64,000 nucleotides of DNA from Magnetococcales bacterium (GTDB lineage: Bacteria; Pseudomonadota; Magnetococcia; Magnetococcales; Magnetaquicoccaceae): NCBI GenBank assembly GCA_015231915.1, contig JADGAR010000003.1, positions 43,002 through 107,001 of the forward strand, given 5' to 3'. Positions 18,098-26,760 of the stretch are shown here, in pieces. Position numbers and translations under genes: made by a program. Positions within the stretch are counted from its first letter, which is position 1; each line of letters opens with the position of its first letter. A model generated the notes under the pieces. That model was given only the letters and a program-made list of their open reading frames with translations. It was not told the origin of the DNA and ran no database searches.

Positions 18098-18661
18098 ATG
18101 CTCCTCACCCTGATCGTCACCCGCGCCACCCTGCCGGATCCCGCCTGGGAAACGGCCATCACCAATCGTCTGGGCGCCACGTGGCGCGCCCAGATTTTTT
18201 TTCTGGATCAGGGGGTCCGACAAGTGGCGGATGCCCGCTGGAGCACCCTGCAGCCCGGCGGGGAGCGCATCTATTGCGCCCATGACCATGCCCAACACCA
18301 TGGCCCGCCTCCGGCGCCAGGCATCCTGCCGGGTGGACTGGCCAACCTGGGGCGGATGATCCGCGAGAGCGATTATTCATTGACTCTGCCGAAAATGCAC
18401 TGGCCCGCACAACCCGGCAAACAGGGCGTCAAGCCCGTCGTCATCCTCCTGGCCGCCGATGACCCCCAGAACCGGCTGACGGAGGCGGCCCGCCTGGCGG
18501 CGGGACTGGCCGGCTGCGGCCATCACGTGACCCTGCACTCCCCCGTCACCCCTGGCCCACTGTTTTCCCTGGCCGCCGCCCCCTACCTGGAGGCCTTGCA
18601 GGCCCTCGGCGGTGCCATCGCCCCCACTTCTCCGGAGGCGCCGGTCATTCTCCGGTTGTGA
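18098..18661 (+). CDS. DsrE-like protein of unknown role, last gene of the cobalamin operon
   Basis: This 187-residue soluble protein was not recognised with certainty. The second half (VVILLAADDPQNRLTEAARLAAGLAGCGHHVTLHSP) resembles the DsrE/TusD sulfur-relay fold, and the first half (LLTLIVTRATLP, then IFFLDQGVRQV) could be a weaker copy of it. Only two Cys are visible: YCAHDHAQHH, a His-rich patch at about residue 60, and the one in LAGCGHHV. It follows cobO by 1 nt, so it is very likely co-transcribed with the B12 genes. A role in cobalt handling or in a missing step such as precorrin-6A reduction is speculation. Its 3' end overlaps comEC (convergent) by 17 nt. Confidence 0.6.
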   Translation: MLLTLIVTRATLPDPAWETAITNRLGATWRAQIFFLDQGVRQVADARWSTLQPGGERIYCAHDHAQHHGPPPAPGILPGGLANLGRMIRESDYSLTLPKMHWPAQPGKQGVKPVVILLAADDPQNRLTEAARLAAGLAGCGHHVTLHSPVTPGPLFSLAAAPYLEALQALGGAIAPTSPEAPVILRL

Positions 18662-21026
18662 TCGTCAACGTTTCGCCATCACTGGCAAACATCACCGCAC
18701 CGTCCCGGTCGGTGCGCCACAACCGGGCGCCCACCGCCTCCCAGCGCCGTGTCACTGCCTCCTTGGGAAAACCCCATGGATTGTCCCGACCCACGCTGAC
18801 CACCGCATGTTCCGGTCGCACCATGCCCACGAAGGCCGGCGTGGAGGAGGTCAGGCTGCCGTGATGGGGAACCAGCGCCATGGTCACCGGCGCCAGGGCG
18901 TTTTGGGCCAGCAGCCAGGACTCCTCCCGGCTCTCCATGTCGCCGGTCAGCAGAAACCGGTGTTTGCCATGCCGCAGTTCCACCACCAGGGAGCGGTCGT
19001 TGAGCTTCGCCTTGTTGCCCTCCGGCATGGGCGGCAGGACGAGGATCTCGCCTTTGCCGTCCGTGAAGCGTGCCGGGGCATCGAAAAAGCGTACCGGCAC
19101 CCGTTCCTGCTGCGCGGCCAACAGCAGGCCATGCACCGAATGATCGAGCATCTCCTCCGTGGTGACCCGCGCCATCCACAAGCCACCCACCGGAAAATTC
19201 CTCAGGATGGCGGCCACCCCGGACATGTGATCCCGCTGCGGATGACTGACCACCACCCGCTCCAGCCGCTCGACCCCGTAATGCCACAAGGCCGTGGAGG
19301 TCACCCCTTCGCCGATGTTGAAACGGGAACTGACCACCCCGCCCGAGTCCACCACCATCCACCCCCCATGGGGCATCTTCACCACCATGGAGAGCGCCTG
19401 CCCCACGTCCAGGACGATCAGCCGCAACAGGGCTTCGGCCCGGAAATCCTTTGGCCACCAGAGGGCGGCAACCGCCATGCCGAGCAGCATGGCCCGTTTC
19501 CAGTGCCAGGGTCCGGGTCGGCGCAGGGCGAGCGCCACCCAGCCTGCGGCCAGATAGAGCGCCACCCCTGGCAGGGGCGGCCCGGAAAAACGGCTCCATG
19601 CCCCAGGCAAGGTGGCGGTCCATTCGATCAGCCAGCGATACCACTCCAGGGTCCATCCCATGGCCAGCAGCAGACCATCCGCGCCTTGTGGCCAGAATGG
19701 CCGTATCACCAGGGCCAGCAGCCCCAGCGGAGTGGAAAGTTCTCCCACGAGGGGAATGGCGACGGGATTGGCCAGGATGCCGTAAGGCGAGAGGCGATGA
19801 AAGCTGTAGAGGGCGATCGGGGCGGTGACCAGTTCCACGGCGAGGGTGGATCCCAGGCTCCAGAGCACCTTTTCCCACCACGTCCTGGCCGGAAAAAGGT
19901 CAATCAGGTAGAGGATGACCGCCACGCACAGAAAGGAGAGTTGACACCCGGCGTTGGTCAACTGCCCAGGCTGCCAGGTGAGGACCGCAATGGCCGAAAA
20001 GGTGAGCACCCGCCAGGATTGCCGCCGCCTTTGCCAGGCCACGGCGAGCAGGAACAGCCCCACCATGATGAAGGAGCGTTGCACGGGCACCGTCCAGCCG
20101 GCCAGTTGGGCGTAGGCCGTCAGCGGGATGAAGGTCAGCAGGGCTGCGGGCCGTTTCATGTCCCAGCGCCGCGCCAGGGGCAGGATCGTCACCAGGGCGA
20201 GCCGAAACAGAAAAAACAGCGATCCCCCCACCAGGGAGAGATGCAGCCCGGAGATGGAGATCAGGTGATAGGTTCCGGAGACGAACAGGGCCTCCTGCAG
20301 GGAGGCATCGATGTGGCCGCGCTTGCCCACCAGCAGGGCCTCGGCCAGCCCGAGCCGCGACGCGGGCAGGGTGGCGGCGAGCCATTCGCTGATCTGCTGC
20401 CGCCAGCGGTTCCACTGCCACTCTCCGGTTGCGGCGATCCAGACTGCGGGTCCGGTCGCGCTGCCACTGGCGATCACCCCCTGTTCCAGCAGGTAGGCCC
20501 GATAATCGAAACCGCCGGGATTGCGGAAGGAGGCGAGCTGGTGCAGTCGCGCCGGGACCTCGATCCGGTCGCCGGGGAGCACGTCCGGCAGGGGGACTTT
20601 GGGGTTCTTTTTGTTGAAGGTAACGCGCACCTTGCCGGAGGCATGCCACTCCCCGGCGGAGACCTGGTCCAGGAGCAGGAGGGTGGAGTCGTCCCGGTCT
20701 TCCCGATCCGCCACCACGGCCTGGAGCACCGTTTTGGCCCCGGAGAGCGCCTCGGGGAGGTTGGGCGTGACGAGGGGTTGCAACCGCACCACGCACAGCC
20801 CCCAGAGCAGACCGGCCAGGGCCAGGGGCCAGGGATTGGCGCCGGCGGTCCAGCGCGACCGGCAGGCGGCCAGGGCGGGAATGGCGGCGATGGCGAGCAG
20901 TTCCGCACGCTGGCTGGCCAGATCGGGCAGGAGCGCGATCAGGCCGATCAGCATCCAGGCCAGAAACAGGGCCGGGTTGGCGACAGGTCTGTCCGGGGGG
21001 TTGGCTAAGGCCTTTCCGGAAACCAT
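18645..21026 (-). CDS. comEC: ComEC/Rec2 DNA-uptake membrane channel with metallo-beta-lactamase domain
   Basis: This is an inner-membrane protein of about 793 residues for transport of single-stranded DNA during transformation. The N-terminus has hydrophobic segments (LFLAWMLIGLIALLPDL, LALAGLLWGLCVVRL) and then the ComEC N-terminal soluble region. The Competence domain starts near LFVSGTYHLISISGLHLSLVGG (about residue 250) and contains many membrane helices. The C-terminal metallo-beta-lactamase-like domain begins LIVLDVGQALSMVV and has SHPQRDHMSG and LVPHHGSLTSS. The His-x-Asp-His of the first metal motif is HPQRDHMSG here rather than HxDxDH. The ATG at 21026 overlaps the end of ampG by 22 nt. 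Upstream frame continuation to 22028 is antisense or shadow of ampG. Confidence 0.92.
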   Translation of the reverse strand: MVSGKALANPPDRPVANPALFLAWMLIGLIALLPDLASQRAELLAIAAIPALAACRSRWTAGANPWPLALAGLLWGLCVVRLQPLVTPNLPEALSGAKTVLQAVVADREDRDDSTLLLLDQVSAGEWHASGKVRVTFNKKNPKVPLPDVLPGDRIEVPARLHQLASFRNPGGFDYRAYLLEQGVIASGSATGPAVWIAATGEWQWNRWRQQISEWLAATLPASRLGLAEALLVGKRGHIDASLQEALFVSGTYHLISISGLHLSLVGGSLFFLFRLALVTILPLARRWDMKRPAALLTFIPLTAYAQLAGWTVPVQRSFIMVGLFLLAVAWQRRRQSWRVLTFSAIAVLTWQPGQLTNAGCQLSFLCVAVILYLIDLFPARTWWEKVLWSLGSTLAVELVTAPIALYSFHRLSPYGILANPVAIPLVGELSTPLGLLALVIRPFWPQGADGLLLAMGWTLEWYRWLIEWTATLPGAWSRFSGPPLPGVALYLAAGWVALALRRPGPWHWKRAMLLGMAVAALWWPKDFRAEALLRLIVLDVGQALSMVVKMPHGGWMVVDSGGVVSSRFNIGEGVTSTALWHYGVERLERVVVSHPQRDHMSGVAAILRNFPVGGLWMARVTTEEMLDHSVHGLLLAAQQERVPVRFFDAPARFTDGKGEILVLPPMPEGNKAKLNDRSLVVELRHGKHRFLLTGDMESREESWLLAQNALAPVTMALVPHHGSLTSSTPAFVGMVRPEHAVVSVGRDNPWGFPKEAVTRRWEAVGARLWRTDRDGAVMFASDGETLTITTGE

Positions 21027-22318
21027 TTGACCATCAGCATCCACAACAGCAATCCCGGAATGGCGGCCAGGGTGGTGAGCAGAAAGAAGGCGGCCCAGGA
21101 CATCTGTTCGGCCAGCCACCCCCCGGACGAGGCGAGCAGGGTGCGACCGAAGGCCATGAACGAGGAGAGCAGGGCATACTGGGTGGCGGTATAGGCCACG
21201 TTGCACAGACGCGAGATGAAGGCCACGAAGGCGGCGGTGCCCATGCCGCCGGTGACGTTCTCCACCGCGATGGTCACGATCAGCATCCCCGTCGAATGGC
21301 CGGACCAGGCGAGCAGGACGAACATCAGGTTGGAGAGCATTTGCAGAAGGCCGCTCAACAACAAGGCGCGCATGATCCCCAGACGGGCAGTCAAAATGCC
21401 GCCAAGCACGCTGCCGACCAGGACCGCGACCAGGCCGAACAATTTGGTGACGTTGGCGATCTCGATTTTGGAGAAGCCCAGTTCGACATAGAACGGCGTA
21501 CTCATCACCCCTGCCAGGGCATCGCCGAACTTGTACAGTAAAATAAACAGCAAGGTCAACAGCCAACCGCGCCGTCCCATGAACTCGGCAAACGGCGCCA
21601 CCACCGCGTCCTGCAACCAACCCCAGGCCCGCGCCAAAGCGCTTTTTCCGGCGGTTGAGGCCACGGGAGCGGTGTCCGGATGGCGCGGTTCCGGGTTCGC
21701 CAGCAAGGTGGCCATGCCCACGACCATCAGCAACGCCATGACCGCGTAGGTGGTTTGCCACCCCCAATAGGTCGCCAGATAAAGGGCGCCCGCCCCGGAG
21801 GCCACCATGCCCAAACGATACCCCAGCACGATCATGGCCGCCCCGGCGCCGAATTGGTGCTCTTCCAGGCTTTCCACCCGGTAGGCGTCGATGACGATGT
21901 CCTGGGTTGCGGACCAGAAGGCCACGGCCAGCGCCCACAAAGCGGTATGGAACGGGGCACCGGTCGGATCGCTTGTTCCCAGCATCAGGATGGAGACCAT
22001 CAAGGCCAGTTGTGTCAGCACCCCCCATCCCCGCCGTTGCCCCAACCAGCGGGTCAGGAAGGGGATCGGCATCCGGTCAACCAGCGGTGACCAGAGAAAC
22101 TTGAAGGTATAGGGTGTGCCGGCCAGGGCGAACAGGGCGATGGAACTCTTGCTCACCCCTGCTTCGGCCATCCACAACGCCAGGGTGCCCACCGTCAAGG
22201 CCAGTGGCAGTCCGCTGGCAAAGCCCAGCAGAAAGATCACCAACACCCGCCGTTCGAAATAGATATCGAGGGAACGCAGCCAGCCCGGCAACACGCCGGA
22301 GGGAAAAAACTGGGACAT
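21005..22318 (-). CDS. ampG: AmpG-like MFS permease (muropeptide transporter family)
   Basis: This 437-residue multi-spanning membrane protein has about 12 hydrophobic segments. Family-typical stretches are VFLLGFASGLPLALT near residue 27, TPYTFKFLWSPLVDR, FWSATQDIVIDAYRVE, YKFGDALAGVMSTPFYVELGFSKIEI and ATQYALLSSFMAFGRTLL. The expected role is import of anhydro-muropeptides for cell-wall recycling. Start at ATG 22318. It is followed by, and overlaps, comEC, so the two may be co-expressed. Confidence 0.9.
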   Translation of the reverse strand: MSQFFPSGVLPGWLRSLDIYFERRVLVIFLLGFASGLPLALTVGTLALWMAEAGVSKSSIALFALAGTPYTFKFLWSPLVDRMPIPFLTRWLGQRRGWGVLTQLALMVSILMLGTSDPTGAPFHTALWALAVAFWSATQDIVIDAYRVESLEEHQFGAGAAMIVLGYRLGMVASGAGALYLATYWGWQTTYAVMALLMVVGMATLLANPEPRHPDTAPVASTAGKSALARAWGWLQDAVVAPFAEFMGRRGWLLTLLFILLYKFGDALAGVMSTPFYVELGFSKIEIANVTKLFGLVAVLVGSVLGGILTARLGIMRALLLSGLLQMLSNLMFVLLAWSGHSTGMLIVTIAVENVTGGMGTAAFVAFISRLCNVAYTATQYALLSSFMAFGRTLLASSGGWLAEQMSWAAFFLLTTLAAIPGLLLWMLMVKWFPERP

Positions 22319-22355
22319 GGAGCGGATTCGGGGGGAGTGCGAGAATCGAACGAAC

Positions 22356-22387
22356 ACGGCAGGCCCGCGCCAGGGCGGGCCTGCCGT
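22356..22387 (-). terminator. Strong GC-rich hairpin between the recombinase gene and ampG
   Basis: ACGGCAGGCCCGC (22356-22368) pairs perfectly with GCGGGCCTGCCGT (22375-22387) around a 6-nt loop. It lies just after the recombinase stop and 38 nt before the ampG start. No T-run follows on either strand, so it may be a rho-independent-like terminator without a U-tract, an mRNA-stabilising stem or a protein site. Confidence 0.5.
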
Positions 22388-22403
22388 ATCAAGGAGTCGT
22401 GGA

Positions 22404-23261
22404 TCAGTGGGGCGCAGCCGCCTTGGGGATGGGAATCTGGTGTCCGCCGCCGCCGGTCATGCCGTCCTCTTGCGAGCCTTCCAGGATGCCACCCACCCGC
22501 GGGCTGCAACCGCTGTAGCGGGAGGGATCCAGACCCACGGCCTTCACCCGTTCCTTGATCACCAGGGCGACGCCGTGGCCGGTCAGTGGCTGCCCGGAGA
22601 GACGACCGTGACGATTGATGCCCTGGAACACCCCGCCGGTGGTGATGCCGGACGCTTCGAGCCAGGCCTTCAGGGCCGTCACCGGACAGATGGGATCCGG
22701 GCCGTTGGGGATCATGACGATCCGCCCGGTATTCAAGGTCAACTCCATGCCGCCGGTGCGTTCCCGCAGATTTTCCACCGTCAGCCCGGTCAGTTCGGAG
22801 CGGCGCAGCCCGCCGGCGAATCCTACCAGGATCAGGGCCTTGTCGCGCAGATCCTTGATGCGGTCGCTCATGGCCTGGATCACGGCGGTGGTTTGCGTGG
22901 CGGTCAGGGGGGCGACCCGGCGCTGCTCGCGACCGTGTTTTTGTTTGATGCCCTTGATCACCGAATTGACCAGTTCGCTTTTGGTCGGATCCACCAATCC
23001 CTGGGCCGAATGGGCCTTGCCCAGCGAGACGCGCCACCGGGCCAGGGTGGCGAATTTATGGCTGTTCGCGTGTTCGACCAGATAGTTGGCCACCATCTTT
23101 TCGTGGGCGGGGATGGCCCCGCCCCAGTCGATGAAGCGTCGCAAATCCCCCCAGTAGGCTGCGCGGGTGGCATCCGTCAAGCTGGCTGCCTGGGCGAACG
23201 CCTTGACCTGTGGGTTGAGTGTGGTTTCGTCCTGTGAGATTTTGGGGAAATCGCCCATCAT
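22404..23261 (-). CDS. Degenerate tyrosine recombinase (XerC/D-type integrase)
   Basis: This is a phage-integrase-family protein of 285 residues. The start at 23261 follows a good AGGAG site. The N-terminal SAM-like core-binding domain (TDATRAAYWGDLRRFIDWG) and catalytic box I (VGFAGGLRRSELTGL) are intact. In box II the usual His-x-x-Arg is Cys-Ser-Pro-Arg (YSGCSPRVGG). A GGGGHQ motif follows, but the chain ends 10 residues later with no Tyr, so the nucleophile is absent. It is probably catalytically dead or C-terminally truncated. A 14-nt-arm inverted repeat lies upstream. Confidence 0.8.
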   Translation of the reverse strand: MMGDFPKISQDETTLNPQVKAFAQAASLTDATRAAYWGDLRRFIDWGGAIPAHEKMVANYLVEHANSHKFATLARWRVSLGKAHSAQGLVDPTKSELVNSVIKGIKQKHGREQRRVAPLTATQTTAVIQAMSDRIKDLRDKALILVGFAGGLRRSELTGLTVENLRERTGGMELTLNTGRIVMIPNGPDPICPVTALKAWLEASGITTGGVFQGINRHGRLSGQPLTGHGVALVIKERVKAVGLDPSRYSGCSPRVGGILEGSQEDGMTGGGGHQIPIPKAAAPH

Positions 23262-23329
23262 CAAAACTCCTGTTATTTTATTGATGCCAAACATAATAAT
23301 CTATGTGCGCATACAGGACGAAAATGGGC

Positions 23330-23396
23330 CGGTTGAAAAGATCCATTCTTAATAGAGTCTTTTCTTAGCACAAAAACAGGTCGATCTTCTCAACCG
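23330..23396. repeat. Inverted repeat upstream of the recombinase gene
   Basis: CGGTTGAAAAGATC (23330-23343) and GATCTTCTCAACCG (23383-23396) are complementary at 13 of 14 positions around a 39-nt AT-rich spacer. The repeat lies in the 170-nt gap between the recombinase start and the DUF2064 gene. It could be a recombinase binding site, an operator or, on the minus strand, a terminator-like stem after the DUF2064 gene. Confidence 0.5.
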
Positions 23397-23434
23397 AACC
23401 CATATCGAACCATACGTAATTTTGATTTAAGCAA

Positions 23435-24061
23435 TTAGCGGGCCAAACAATGAAGAGCGCAATATTCTTCCCAATCCTCGAGACGATCCACGTCCCAGTG
23501 ACCGGGAAGCTCTTCCCAGGTGCAATCGAGTCGGCGCAAGCGCGCGCGAGTGGCGGCAGCGATCCGGTCGGTCCCCCAGGGCATGTCGGAGAAGAGTTGC
23601 GGGGCGTTGGTGCGCAGGCCAAGCAGCAGATAACCGCCATCCCTGGCAGGGATCATCACCGCCGGATGACGCTGCAAGATGGCCTCGGCCCGATCCAGGT
23701 CAAGCGGTGTCAGGGAAGCGGCATCGCCGCCGAGCAGCAGCACTGCCGATGCCTCGGCAAGGCCGGTTGCGGCAATGAGCGCCAGACGCGCCCCCAGGTC
23801 GCCAGCCGGTTGATCCCGGAGTTGCATGGGCGCGGCCAGGGTCCGGAACCACGGATCGGTGGCGTCGGGAGCGCACCAGAGGCGAAACAGACGTTGCTTT
23901 GGATCCGTGGCGCACCAGTCGCGGGCGAGTCGGGTCAGATGTGTCAAAAGTATGATATGTGCCCGCACGGCCCCTTGCGGACCCAGCGCAGGAATCAGGC
24001 GGGTTTTGACGAAACCGGGGACGGGCGCCTTGCCGAGGAGATTGAGGGAGATTTTCGCCAC
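23435..24061 (-). CDS. DUF2064 / TIGR04282-type glycosyltransferase-fold protein
   Basis: This 208-residue protein of the GT-A-like DUF2064 family carries the N-terminal nucleotide-binding motif LLGKAPVPGFVKTRL. A VLLLGGDAASLTPLDL motif follows (the GxDxPxL-type motif of the family, with Ala-Ala-Ser here), and then MIPARDGGYLLLGLR. Homologues have been linked to arsenosugar or other nucleotide-sugar chemistry, but no substrate can be read from this sequence. The start codon is GTG at 24061. It follows lpxD by 24 nt on the same strand. Confidence 0.82.
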   Translation of the reverse strand: MAKISLNLLGKAPVPGFVKTRLIPALGPQGAVRAHIILLTHLTRLARDWCATDPKQRLFRLWCAPDATDPWFRTLAAPMQLRDQPAGDLGARLALIAATGLAEASAVLLLGGDAASLTPLDLDRAEAILQRHPAVMIPARDGGYLLLGLRTNAPQLFSDMPWGTDRIAAATRARLRRLDCTWEELPGHWDVDRLEDWEEYCALHCLAR

Positions 24062-24085
24062 ATGCCGAGGGGAGATGAGCGCTAA

Positions 24086-25045
24086 TTATTTGACATCTCG
24101 TCCCTGCATGAAGGCGCGCACCGCTTTCATGAACTCGGGGAGTTTGCGCAACGCGTTGATCTGAGAGAGGTTTTCCCGATGAGGCCCCCCCCACCACCCG
24201 GACCATGCGGCTCCAGGCGGCACATCCACGGCCACGCCGGTGGCCGCAGCCACCCGCGCGCCACGCCCGACGGTGACATGCGGCACCAGACCCGCCTGTC
24301 CGGCCAGCACCACCCCATCCTCGATCCGACAGGAACCGGCGATGCCGACCTGGCTGACGATGATGCAGGCGCGACCGATGGTGACGTTATGGGCAATCTG
24401 TACCAGGTTGTCGATTTTCGTCCCGTCGCCCACCGAGGTTTCGCCGAAACGGGCGCGGTCGATGGTGGTCCCGGAACCGATCTCCACGTCATTGCCGATG
24501 CGGACGATGCCCAGATGGGGAATCCGGTGATGCGCCCCGCCAAAGGTCTCGTAGCCGAAGCCGTCGCCGCCGATCACGGCGTTGGCCTGAATCACGCAGC
24601 GGGCACCGATCACGCACCGTTCGTGGATCACCGCACCCGCATGGATGGTGCAATCAGGACCGATGACCGTCCCGGCGCCGATCACTGCCAGGGGACCGAC
24701 GCTCACCCCTTCGCCCAGGCGGGCGCTCGGGTCGATGACCGCCGTGGGGTGAATCCCGGTGACCTGCAGGGCACGCCCTCCCAGCAGCAGGGCGGCACGA
24801 CCGGCATCCAACGCCGGGGCGCGACTGATCAGCAAGGGCAGACCCGTCATCTCCCTGGCGGTTTCGGCCAGATCCGGGGGCACCAGCAGCGCAGCGGCCC
24901 GCGTAGCGCCGGCAAGCCACTTCCTGCCCACCGCAAAGGAGAGATCCCCGGGACCAGCGCTCTCCAGGGGGGCAACTCCGCCGATTTCCACCTCCGCGCC
25001 AGGCGGTTCCAATTGCAGTCGCCTGGCCAATTCCGTCAATTGCAT
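24086..25045 (-). CDS. lpxD: UDP-3-O-acylglucosamine N-acyltransferase LpxD
   Basis: The enzyme adds the second 3-hydroxyacyl chain in lipid A synthesis. The N-terminal uridine-binding domain ([23 protein letters not shown]) is followed by a left-handed beta-helix of hexapeptide repeats ([20 protein letters not shown] and onward). The catalytic-His region is [13 protein letters not shown] with HRIPHLGIV and IAHNVTIG. The C-terminal helix begins [10 protein letters not shown]. Start choice: ATG 25045 is used, and an in-frame GTG at 25057 would add four residues. It is not in the usual bamA-ompH-lpxD-fabZ cluster. Confidence 0.95.
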   Translation of the reverse strand: MQLTELARRLQLEPPGAEVEIGGVAPLESAGPGDLSFAVGRKWLAGATRAAALLVPPDLAETAREMTGLPLLISRAPALDAGRAALLLGGRALQVTGIHPTAVIDPSARLGEGVSVGPLAVIGAGTVIGPDCTIHAGAVIHERCVIGARCVIQANAVIGGDGFGYETFGGAHHRIPHLGIVRIGNDVEIGSGTTIDRARFGETSVGDGTKIDNLVQIAHNVTIGRACIIVSQVGIAGSCRIEDGVVLAGQAGLVPHVTVGRGARVAAATGVAVDVPPGAAWSGWWGGPHRENLSQINALRKLPEFMKAVRAFMQGRDVK

Positions 25046-25120
25046 CGCGTCGTTCACCCATTCACGCTAATGTCGCTCGAGTATCAACCATTGACAATCA
25101 TGACACCGTTCTCGTTGTTG

Positions 25121-25726
25121 TCAAGTGTGCAAAAAATCCTCTTGTCCCGCGCCGGGCAGGATCACCTTCTCATCGTCCTCCAGGGGTTCGGGCGGGGGAT
25201 ACGTTCCCGGTATCGGATCCGGCCCCCGCAACGCCTCCGGCAAGGGATTCCGGTCCCGGAACAGAGGTTGATGTTCCGGATCCTTCACCCCTGCCACCGG
25301 GCAGGTGAACTCGATGGGAATGCCATTGGGATCGTAGCTGTAGATCGAATGAATGAAACCGTGATCGATGATGTCGGAGACCGGATACCCGGCTGACGCC
25401 AACCGGTCGGCCATGGCCCACAGGGCATCGTCGTCGTCCATCGCAAAGGAGAGGTGATCGAAGACCCTGGCCTCCCGGTCCGGCTCCCCATGACGACGCA
25501 ACGGAATCCTGCCCGCGCCCGGCCATTGAAAAAAGGAGAGCAGAACTCCGGAGGCAACCTGAAAAAAATATTGTCGATACCCTTCCGCACCGTGCGTGTA
25601 AATCAACCGCAAGCCAATCAGATCCCGCCAGAAGCGGGTCGTGGCGTCCAGATCGGCGGTCACCATCGCCAGATGGTGAATGCCACGCAAGCCGGGCATC
25701 CCCGGAGAGCCGTTGCTGTTGTCCAT
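25121..25726 (-). CDS. VOC-family (glyoxalase/dioxygenase-like) protein
   Basis: This 201-residue protein has a vicinal-oxygen-chelate fold with likely metal ligands in GIHHLAMVT (about residue 17), FDHLSFAMDD (about residue 90) and IPIEFTCPV (about residue 139). YSYDPNGIPIEF is typical of ring-cleaving dioxygenase-like VOC members. The C-terminal 50 residues are Pro- and acid-rich and probably disordered. The substrate is unknown. AAGGA precedes the ATG at 25726. Confidence 0.82.
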   Translation of the reverse strand: MDNSNGSPGMPGLRGIHHLAMVTADLDATTRFWRDLIGLRLIYTHGAEGYRQYFFQVASGVLLSFFQWPGAGRIPLRRHGEPDREARVFDHLSFAMDDDDALWAMADRLASAGYPVSDIIDHGFIHSIYSYDPNGIPIEFTCPVAGVKDPEHQPLFRDRNPLPEALRGPDPIPGTYPPPEPLEDDEKVILPGAGQEDFLHT

Positions 25727-25817
25727 TTTGTCCTTGCCTTTTCCTGCCTGACCAGGGATACCGTCAGGTTGCGATACTTAAGGTGCCATTTGTCCCTTCA
25801 ACCCTTTGGAGTGCATC

Positions 25818-26759
25818 GTGACCGTTCTGGTTCTCGCGGATTCTTCTTCGGCACAAACCGCCGACCAGGTGGCAAGAGTCGTGACAGCCGCTCGTGGACT
25901 GGGCGAGGTGGTGGTGCTCACCGCCGGAACCGGCAGTCGTGAACTGGCCGGGCAGATTCTCCGGCTGGAAGGGGTGACGGAAGCCTGGTGGGGGGAACAA
26001 CCCGACCGGGAGCGGATTGCCGTGGAGGATCTGGGGGCATGGGTCGCCCGGATCGCCGGAGAATTTTCCCATATCCTGGCCGCAACGTCGCTCTTCGGCG
26101 CCGAGGTGATCCCGCGCATAGGCGGCCTGCTCGGGTGTCAGCCGGTCACCGGGGTGGTGGAAATCCGCGACGCACGCCATTTCCTGCGTCCCATCCACGC
26201 AGGCGCCGCCCTGGCATTGGTACGGACCACGGGCCATCCGATCCTGCTGACCGTGCGCACCGAACGATTTGCGCCGGCCCCCGCAACCCACCGCACGGCA
26301 AGCGCGCGCCAAATCACGGATCTCACCCCGCTCGGCCTCTCCCGCAGGCTGGAATTTCTGCCCAGCCTGCGGGAGGGGACAGCGGATCCGGCCACGGCAC
26401 GGGTGGTGGTTGCCGGCGGCGGCGGTCTGGAGACCCGCGAGGATTTCGCCCTCGTGGAGGCCCTGGCCAGGGCGCTGGGCGGGGCGGCGGGGGCGAGCCG
26501 CGCCGCCGTGGACAAGGGACTGGCCCCTGCCTCCCTGCAGATCGGTCAGACCGGCCTGCACATCGCCCCGGAGATCTATGTGGCCGTGGGCATCTCAGGG
26601 GCGATTCAGCACCTTGCAGGCATCAAGGAGGCCAAACACATCGCCGCCATCGACATCGACCCCAACGCCCCCATGGGCCGGATGGCGGACGTATTCCTGC
26701 CCGCCGATCTGCGTACCGCCCTTCCGGCCCTGTTGCGGGAACTGACGAATCGGACGTGA
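25818..26759 (+). CDS. etfA: Electron transfer flavoprotein alpha subunit, orphan and divergent
   Basis: EtfA binds FAD and passes electrons from dehydrogenases to the quinone pool. The start is GTG at 25818 (TVLVLADSS), with GGAG 6 nt upstream; a TTG at 25806 is less likely. The C-terminal FAD domain contains LVEALARALGGAAGASRAAVDKG, QIGQTGLHIAPEIYVAVGISGAIQHLAG and a final AIDIDPNAPMGRMADVFLP. Two usually conserved residues differ: the SGGRG Arg is Gly (VAGGGGLETRED) and the Asn of the AINKD-like motif is Asp. No etfB gene adjoins it, although etfBA normally form one operon. Its stop ends 1 nt before the convergent CHAD gene. Confidence 0.88.
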   Translation: MTVLVLADSSSAQTADQVARVVTAARGLGEVVVLTAGTGSRELAGQILRLEGVTEAWWGEQPDRERIAVEDLGAWVARIAGEFSHILAATSLFGAEVIPRIGGLLGCQPVTGVVEIRDARHFLRPIHAGAALALVRTTGHPILLTVRTERFAPAPATHRTASARQITDLTPLGLSRRLEFLPSLREGTADPATARVVVAGGGGLETREDFALVEALARALGGAAGASRAAVDKGLAPASLQIGQTGLHIAPEIYVAVGISGAIQHLAGIKEAKHIAAIDIDPNAPMGRMADVFLPADLRTALPALLRELTNRT

Positions 26760-26760
26760 T

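Noticed and set aside
21027..22028. Upstream in-frame extension of comEC
   Set aside because: It runs out of frame through ampG, whose membrane protein motifs are unmistakable. comEC fits family length from 21026.
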